From an uncultured Collinsella sp. (GTDB lineage: Bacteria > Actinomycetota > Coriobacteriia > Coriobacteriales > Coriobacteriaceae), in NCBI GenBank assembly GCA_902489855.1, contig CABUBS010000005.1, forward strand, positions 1 to 25,685: DNA of 25,685 nt, in the 5' to 3' direction. Below, piece by piece: positions 21,925 through 25,685 of this stretch (the first letter of the stretch is position 1; the number at the start of each line of letters is the position of its first letter). The notes under the pieces were generated by a model. That model had not been told where the DNA came from. It did no database searches and was given only the letters and a program-made list of their open reading frames with translations. The translations under genes were made by a program, and so were the position numbers.

Positions 21925-22062
21925 GGCTGCCCCGTAGCGAGGCCCCGGACCTTTACTCGCTATTTCGAACAGTCCTGGCTCACGACGGAGGCGCCACTGG
22001 CGCCTCCTGTTCGTGCGGAACTCATATCGAGTAAAGGTCCGGGGCCTCGCTACGGGGCAGCC
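21925..22062. repeat. 138-base element with perfect 35-base terminal inverted repeats
   Basis: Left arm 21925-21959 and right arm 22028-22062 are perfect reverse complements (begins GGCTGCCCCG, ends CGGGGCAGCC). The 68-base interior holds a perfect hairpin, GGAGGCGCC-ACT-GGCGCCTCC (21987-22007), and an additional CGAACA/TGTTCG pairing around it. No T-run follows either arm. The interior contains GTCCTGGCTCA and GTGCGGA, faintly like the loop strands of elements 1 and 2 but with other spacing. It starts 11 bases after the nrdD stop. It is either a miniature mobile repeat or a very strong RNA fold at the nrdD 3' end. Confidence 0.85.
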
Positions 22063-22198
22063 AAGTTGATGTAGCTGAGATGCAGCATGCGGTCTGCTCA
22101 CTCCTCGAAGTTCTTAGCGGAAATGAGTTGACTTGCAACAACGCTTTGCTTGCGATGGCGGTTGAGCTGCAACAAAGTTTTTATTAGACCTCGAACCC

Positions 22199-22204
22199 TA
22201 TACT
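22199..22204 (+). promoter_or_regulatory. candidate -10 box for nrdG
   Basis: TATACT stands 135 bases before the nrdG start with only A/T-rich sequence (GTTTTT) in the -35 position. It would give nrdG its own transcript whose leader contains the 22-base-pair hairpin at 22241-22324. Confidence 0.35.
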
Positions 22205-22240
22205 CGATGTTCGCTTCGTTCATTGAGTTACCCTTTGCAT

Positions 22241-22324
22241 GAGGCCGGGACATATCGTCCCGCCCGCAGTTTCGCAGGCCGCAGGCCGAGAATGTTTGAG
22301 GACGGGATGATATGTCCCGGTCTC
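22241..22324 (-). repeat. nested-hairpin element 4 in the nrdG leader
   Basis: A 22-base-pair stem (22241-22262 with 22303-22324) carries two G-U pairs in the plus-strand RNA and encloses 40 bases. Read on the minus strand, the left loop with the last stem base is GTCCTCAAACAT, 10 of 12 positions identical to the left loop of element 1, and the right side contains CTGCGG. A small imperfect inner stem built on GGCC/GGCC fills the middle. The right arm ends just before the nrdG ribosome binding site GGGAGAG. The following TCTCCCGGGAGA palindrome (22321-22332) shares four bases with the right arm. Confidence 0.7.
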
Positions 22325-22339
22325 CCGGGAGAGTTACCT

Positions 22340-22921
22340 ATGAACTACGCGAACATTAAGTATTTCGACATTGCTGATGGGGAAGGCGTTCGTACTTCTC
22401 TGTTTGTGAGCGGGTGCCGTCGTGGGTGCAAGAACTGCTTTAACTCTGTCGCGTGGGACTTTGCTGCGGGCGAGCCGTTCGATCGCGCCGTCGAGGATAA
22501 GATTATCGAGAGTCTCGACCATCCCTTTATTGATGGCCTGACGATTCTGGGCGGGGAGCCTATGGAACCCGAGAACCAGGCGGGGCTCGTTGATTTCATT
22601 GAGCGTGTTCGTGCCACTTATCCTGTGGATTCGGGGAAGACCATTTGGTGCTTTACCGGCGACGTGCTTGAGGAACTTATGCCGGGCGGTCGTCATCATA
22701 CCGAGGTGACGGACCGCATTCTCGCCTGCCTCGACATGTTGGTGGACGGCCCGTTCGTTCAGGATCTGTATGATATCTCGTTGCGCTTTAGGGGCTCGAG
22801 CAATCAGCGCGTGATTGATATGAACGCCACGCGTGCCCGTGCCGAGCGTGAGAACGTTGCGCTTTGCGACGCCGTGGAGCTTTGGCGAGACGATCCGGTC
22901 TATTCGACCCATACTATGTAG
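22340..22921 (+). CDS. nrdG: anaerobic ribonucleotide reductase activating protein (radical SAM)
   Basis: Uses a [4Fe-4S] cluster and S-adenosylmethionine to create the glycyl radical on NrdD. ATG at 22340 has GGGAGAG upstream and gives 193 residues starting MNYANIKYFDI, as in the family. The longer frame to 22223 is only read-through of the hairpin element. The cluster motif is CRRGCKNC (C26, C30, C33). DGEGVRTSLFVSGC precedes it, and ILGGEPMEPENQ is the SAM-binding GGE motif. The C-terminal part has VDGPFVQDLYD and FRGSSNQRVID, typical of NrdG. It is functionally paired with nrdD although 426 bases of structured DNA lie between. Confidence 0.96.
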   Translation: MNYANIKYFDIADGEGVRTSLFVSGCRRGCKNCFNSVAWDFAAGEPFDRAVEDKIIESLDHPFIDGLTILGGEPMEPENQAGLVDFIERVRATYPVDSGKTIWCFTGDVLEELMPGGRHHTEVTDRILACLDMLVDGPFVQDLYDISLRFRGSSNQRVIDMNATRARAERENVALCDAVELWRDDPVYSTHTM

Positions 22922-22947
22922 CTTGTGGCCGATGCCGGAGGGCGTGG

Positions 22948-22953
22948 TACCAT
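22948..22953 (+). promoter_or_regulatory. candidate -10 box of the fol genes
   Basis: TGGTACCAT is an extended -10-like sequence 35 bases before folE; TTGTGG (22923-22928) is 19 bases upstream, slightly too far. It resembles the TGGTACAGT before secG. Confidence 0.35.
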
Positions 22954-22988
22954 AGCGCGAACGCGAAATCGAAAAAAGTGAGGCCCAG

Positions 22989-23546
22989 ATGGTCGATCAG
23001 GAAAAAGTCGAGACTGCCATTAAGCTGCTACTTGAAGGTATAGGCGAGGACCCAACTCGCGAGGGCCTGCTGGAGACGCCGGCACGCGTCGCCCGTATGT
23101 ATGGCGAGATTGCCGGCGGTATGGACCAGAGTGCCGAGGAGCACCTGTCCAAAACTTTTGCCGTCGCTTCGAACGATTTGGTTATCGAGCGCGACATTAC
23201 GTTCTACTCGCTGTGCGAGCATCATCTGCTGCCGTTTTATGGCAAGGCCGCCATTGGCTATATCCCTAACGGTCGGGTGGCTGGGCTTTCCAAACTCGCC
23301 CGCACGGTTGAGGTTTATGCCCGCCGTCTGCAGCTGCAGGAGCAGCTGTGTGCGCAGGTTGCCGACGCTCTCATGGATTATCTCGCTCCCCAGGGAGCGA
23401 TTGTGCTCATGGAAGCTGAGCATATGTGCATGACCATGCGCGGCGTGCAAAAGCCCGGTACCAAGACCGTAACGCTTGCTCGTCGCGGTGTCTTTGAGAC
23501 CGATCCGTCGCTCGAGGAGCGATTCTTTAGGATGCTGGGCCGCTAA
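22989..23546 (+). CDS. folE: GTP cyclohydrolase I
   Basis: First step of folate/pterin synthesis: GTP to 7,8-dihydroneopterin triphosphate plus formate; a cytosolic homodecamer of the zinc-dependent FolE1 type. It has 185 residues, with ATG at 22989 behind AGTGAGG. Zinc ligands are C76 and H79 (CEHHLLPFYGK) and C148 (EAEHMCMTMRG). IGYIPNGRVAGLSKLARTVE and QKPGTKTVT are further signatures. It is followed after two bases by an HD-domain gene and then folB, so the three form a pterin operon. folP and folK are not in the window. Confidence 0.97.
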   Translation: MVDQEKVETAIKLLLEGIGEDPTREGLLETPARVARMYGEIAGGMDQSAEEHLSKTFAVASNDLVIERDITFYSLCEHHLLPFYGKAAIGYIPNGRVAGLSKLARTVEVYARRLQLQEQLCAQVADALMDYLAPQGAIVLMEAEHMCMTMRGVQKPGTKTVTLARRGVFETDPSLEERFFRMLGR

Positions 23547-23548
23547 CC

Positions 23549-24130
23549 ATGAGGGTCGTCAACGACTTTGCATCGAAGACCGATGAAGGAACGTCGCGTC
23601 GCGGCTTTATGGCTTCGGGCCTGGCGCCTTTTGGCATCATGCCTCGTATCGACTACATCTGTGCCAACGGTCTGTTCCGGCGGCACCTGGGCAACATTGC
23701 ACAGTTGGAATCGGGGCGCATCTTCTGCCGTCACGGTATTGACCATCTGCTCGATGTCGCTCGCATTATGTGGATCAAGAATCTCGAGGAAGAGCTCGAA
23801 TTTGACCGCGAGGTCATCTACGCTACGGCACTTCTTCACGATATCGGCAAAGATGAACAGTATGAATCGGGTATATCCCATGATGTTGCAAGCGAGCGCG
23901 TCGCTGATGCAATACTCGCCGGCATGCCCGATGGCGTGGCGTTTGAGCCGGCCGATGCCGCAGCAATTAAGACGGCCATTCTGGGCCATCGAAAGCTGCG
24001 CGTGAACAGCCAACCGCTTGAGCGTCTGCTCTATGCAGCCGACAAAGCGTCGCGCGCCTGCTTTGCATGTCCCGCGCGCAATGCTTGCAACTGGAGCGAT
24101 GATAAAAAGAACCTGTCGATTCGCGTGTAG
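23549..24130 (+). CDS. HD-domain phosphohydrolase in the folate operon
   Basis: A 193-residue protein with the HD metal-dependent phosphohydrolase fold. The motifs are HGIDHLLDVAR (H62, D65, H66), the eponymous LLHDIGKDEQYE (H97, D98), a conserved GISHDVASE segment and a C-terminal aspartate in YAADKAS (D165). It ends in a cysteine cluster, CFACPARNAC (C171, C174, C180), that may bind a metal. ATG at 23549 is two bases after folE; an internal ATG at 23609 would drop a poorly conserved 20-residue lead. Substrate unknown. Its position between folE and folB suggests a phosphate-removing step on dihydroneopterin triphosphate, but a nucleotidase or signalling role cannot be excluded. Confidence 0.85.
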   Translation: MRVVNDFASKTDEGTSRRGFMASGLAPFGIMPRIDYICANGLFRRHLGNIAQLESGRIFCRHGIDHLLDVARIMWIKNLEEELEFDREVIYATALLHDIGKDEQYESGISHDVASERVADAILAGMPDGVAFEPADAAAIKTAILGHRKLRVNSQPLERLLYAADKASRACFACPARNACNWSDDKKNLSIRV

Positions 24131-24173
24131 TTAGTTTGCGCGGTCGGGGTTCTAAACGAAGGAGACGATCGCG

Positions 24174-24659
24174 ATGAGTAACAAGAAACTGCCCGAGAAT
24201 GCAACCAAGACTGAGGGTGCTGAGCTCGCCCGTCGTGGTAGGGGTGAAATTTCTACTGCGACGGCGGTGCCTCACGTGAGCTATGACGATTTGCGCCATG
24301 CCGATCGTATTGTCATTGACGGCCTTGAGGTTTTTGCCAACCATGGCGTGTATCCCGAGGAGAACGCGCTGGGTCAGAAGTTCATCGTTTCTCTGGTGCT
24401 CTATGCCGACCTGCGCGCGGCGGGGGAGCACGATAACCTGGACGCCTCGATTGACTATGGCTCGGTGTGCCACGATGTCGATGGCTATCTGCGTGAGCAT
24501 ACGTTTAAGCTTATCGAGGCTGCAGCCGAGGGTGTGGCCCAGATGCTGCTACGTCGTTACCCCTTGCTGCTTGGCGTGCGTGTTAAGCTCGATAAGCCTT
24601 GGGCGCCCGTCGGTCTTCCCCTGGCAAGCTGCGGTGTCGAGATCGAGCGCGTGCGCTAA
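24174..24659 (+). CDS. folB: dihydroneopterin aldolase
   Basis: Cleaves 7,8-dihydroneopterin to 6-hydroxymethyl-dihydropterin and glycolaldehyde in folate synthesis. It has 161 residues, with ATG at 24174 eight bases behind GAAGGAG. The enzyme core begins only at about residue 44 (ADRIVIDGLEVFANHGVYPEE), so there is an extra polar N-terminal tail of some 43 residues absent from typical 120-residue FolB proteins. Catalytic or binding residues are E62/E63, Y95 in IDYGSV and K141 in KLDKPWAPVG. It is the last gene of the folE operon and converges with the next gene across 6 bases, with no terminator visible. Confidence 0.94.
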   Translation: MSNKKLPENATKTEGAELARRGRGEISTATAVPHVSYDDLRHADRIVIDGLEVFANHGVYPEENALGQKFIVSLVLYADLRAAGEHDNLDASIDYGSVCHDVDGYLREHTFKLIEAAAEGVAQMLLRRYPLLLGVRVKLDKPWAPVGLPLASCGVEIERVR

Positions 24660-24665
24660 CCGGTT

Positions 24666-25442
24666 CTAATATGTCTCTATGGGTGGCTGCTTGAGCCGCT
24701 GGGACAGTGCTCTATTGTTGGGGCAGTACGTGTCGAGTAGGGCGTGAAACCGCTGATTGTGGCTTGGCTCGAGCAGGTGGACGAGCTCGTGGGCGACAAC
24801 CATGTCGAGACACTCGATGGGATAGGCGGCGAGCTCGCGTGCGATGCGAATGGCTCCGGTCTTGGGCGTGCATGAGCCCCAACGCGTTTTCATGCTACGT
24901 ACGGAAACGCGGGAAACGGCGACACCCATTGCGATTTCGTACGCGCGTACCATATCGCGCAGCGCCGTGGTGACCTCGGATGCATAGAGTTGGTCGATGC
25001 GGGTCTGGAGCTCATCGGACGTCAGGCCGTCGAGGGTTGCGCGCCGCTTGGCCTGTGGGCGTTCGTTCGATTTGTCGGCACCTATAAAACTTGCGAAGGT
25101 GGCCTGCTTGGGCCGCGGTGCGGGTGACTTAAAGTTGTGATCGAGCGCATCTTGTACCGTGATGGGCTTGCCCCAAAGTGCAATGATGGACGAGGGGCTG
25201 AGCGGCTCTCGCGCCGTCGCCTGACGTTGCTCGCGCTGGGCAAGCCGGCTGATAATCCAGGCGCTGTTGCGCTTCACAAACGCTTCGATACGCTCGCGGC
25301 TGGCGCCGAGCGGTGCACTGGCGTGGACCTCACCGCTCGATGTGACGCGTAGGTTGACGTTCTTGACGCGCTTTTTGGTAACGACGACGGGGATGGATGT
25401 GCCATCCGGTCGGGATACGGTAATCGTAAATTGCTGCGTCAA
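24666..25442 (-). CDS. YgjP/DUF45 family zinc metalloprotease
   Basis: Putative cytosolic zinc peptidase of the YgjP-like (SprT/WLM-related) type; physiological substrate unknown. The zinc site is VVAHELVHLLEPSHNQRFHALL-like, with HELVH plus the downstream histidine, preceded by the family motif KTRWGSCTPKTGAIRIARELA. The N-terminal half has the beta-rich part RVKNVNLRVTSSGEVHASAP. TTG at 25442 (258 residues) was chosen because AAGGA lies six bases upstream. ATG at 25475 and TTG at 25505 are in frame, but fall inside or before the 12-base-pair hairpin at 25465-25500 and lack a ribosome binding site. A low-complexity linker (SPAPRPKQATF) separates the two halves. Confidence 0.87.
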   Translation of the reverse strand: MTQQFTITVSRPDGTSIPVVVTKKRVKNVNLRVTSSGEVHASAPLGASRERIEAFVKRNSAWIISRLAQREQRQATAREPLSPSSIIALWGKPITVQDALDHNFKSPAPRPKQATFASFIGADKSNERPQAKRRATLDGLTSDELQTRIDQLYASEVTTALRDMVRAYEIAMGVAVSRVSVRSMKTRWGSCTPKTGAIRIARELAAYPIECLDMVVAHELVHLLEPSHNQRFHALLDTYCPNNRALSQRLKQPPIETY

Positions 25443-25464
25443 AAGCGGTCCTTCAGATTGGGGA

Positions 25465-25500
25465 CGGGCCGGCATGTCGACCGTTCGGCATGCCGGCCCG
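25465..25500 (-). other. perfect hairpin between the two minus-strand genes
   Basis: CGGGCCGGCATG (25465-25476) pairs with CATGCCGGCCCG (25489-25500) around 12 bases. No T-run follows on either strand. It sits between the dipeptidase stop and the metalloprotease start and argues against starts at 25475 or 25505. Confidence 0.6.
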
Positions 25501-25516
25501 CTCAAGGGATGTGAAA

Positions 25517-25685
25517 TTAATAACGCTCAAAGAAGGCAAGCGCGTTGTCGCTGCAGAGCTTTTGCATCACGGTCTTGCCAAAATGCTTGGAAAGCATGTT
25601 CTGGAACTCGGGCATCTTGCTGGCATCGGAGAGGAAAGCGGGCACCGTGGCGCCGTCCCAGTCGCCGCCGAGCGCGATGACGTCC
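25517..25685 (-). CDS. C-terminal end of a membrane dipeptidase (peptidase M19 family), cut by the window
   Basis: Only the last 55 residues are present, reading DVIALGGDWDG, then DASKMPEFQNML and ending SDNALAFFERY. The ALGGDWDG motif followed by a small helical C-terminal part ending in a conserved DNA(L/M)xFF-like tail fits the zinc-dependent dipeptidases of the M19/renal dipeptidase family, in which this Asp-x-Asp-Gly motif lies near the active site. The start lies beyond the window. A peptidase near an oligopeptide importer would be consistent with peptide use, but the two loci are 11 kb apart. Confidence 0.75.
   Translation of the reverse strand, partial: DVIALGGDWDGATVPAFLSDASKMPEFQNMLSKHFGKTVMQKLCSDNALAFFERY

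Noticed and set aside
22223..22339. N-terminal extension of NrdG by 39 residues
   Set aside because: The extension is read-through of the hairpin element. NrdG proteins start at the MNYANIKYFDI position, and a ribosome binding site precedes that ATG.

Overview
The window reads as chromosome of a gut actinobacterium of class Coriobacteriia, most likely Collinsella. This is an inference from four things: G+C-rich, strongly GCC/GTC/AAG/GAG-biased coding; the actinobacterial rapZ-whiA-gap-pgk-tpiA-secG gene order; an actinobacterial-style RapZ; and an anaerobic (class III) ribonucleotide reductase. No rRNA, prophage, transposase or CRISPR array is visible.

Layout. 1-2655: nanE (its frame is open to the window edge), then rapZ and whiA. 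2849-7943: central glycolysis (gap; pgk-tpiA-gpmI) and secG, punctuated by clear intrinsic terminators. 8234-14176: a five-gene oligopeptide ABC importer (lipoprotein, two permeases, two ATPases). 14177-14769: a 593-base gene-free stretch with two long nested-hairpin elements, a terminator and the promoter of tRNA-Leu(GAG). 14919-18089: a PAS/GAF/SpoIIE-type phosphatase followed by a STAS-HATPase fusion, which together form a compact partner-switching module. 18195-19067: tRNA-Gly(GCC), tRNA-Cys(GCA), tRNA-Gly(GCC), a chain of small hairpins ending in a copy of the tRNA-Gly 3' end, a third identical tRNA-Gly(GCC), and tRNA-Val(GAC). 19691-22921: nrdD and its activase nrdG, with a pair of NrdR-like boxes upstream of nrdD and two more large inverted-repeat structures between the genes. 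22989-24659: folE, an HD-domain hydrolase and folB, for early pterin/folate synthesis. 24666-25685: two minus-strand genes, a YgjP-type metalloprotease and the C-terminal end of an M19 dipeptidase.

How the parts fit: the genes support fermentative anaerobic life on peptides and host sugars (amino-sugar entry through NanE, lower glycolysis, oligopeptide uptake, oxygen-independent dNTP synthesis). The regulatory module (phosphatase plus anti-anti-sigma/anti-sigma fusion) has no sigma factor beside it.

The most unusual content is non-coding. A family of nested hairpins at 14193-14319, 14501-14625 and probably 22241-22324 has unrelated stem sequences but keeps the same internal-loop sequences (GTCCTCGG.CAT on one side, CCTGCGGA on the other). 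A 188-bp segment is flanked by duplicated tRNA-Gly 3' ends. Three stable-RNA promoters share a palindromic A/T module placed directly before the -35 box. All positions and pairings were read by eye; no folding, alignment or database search was run.
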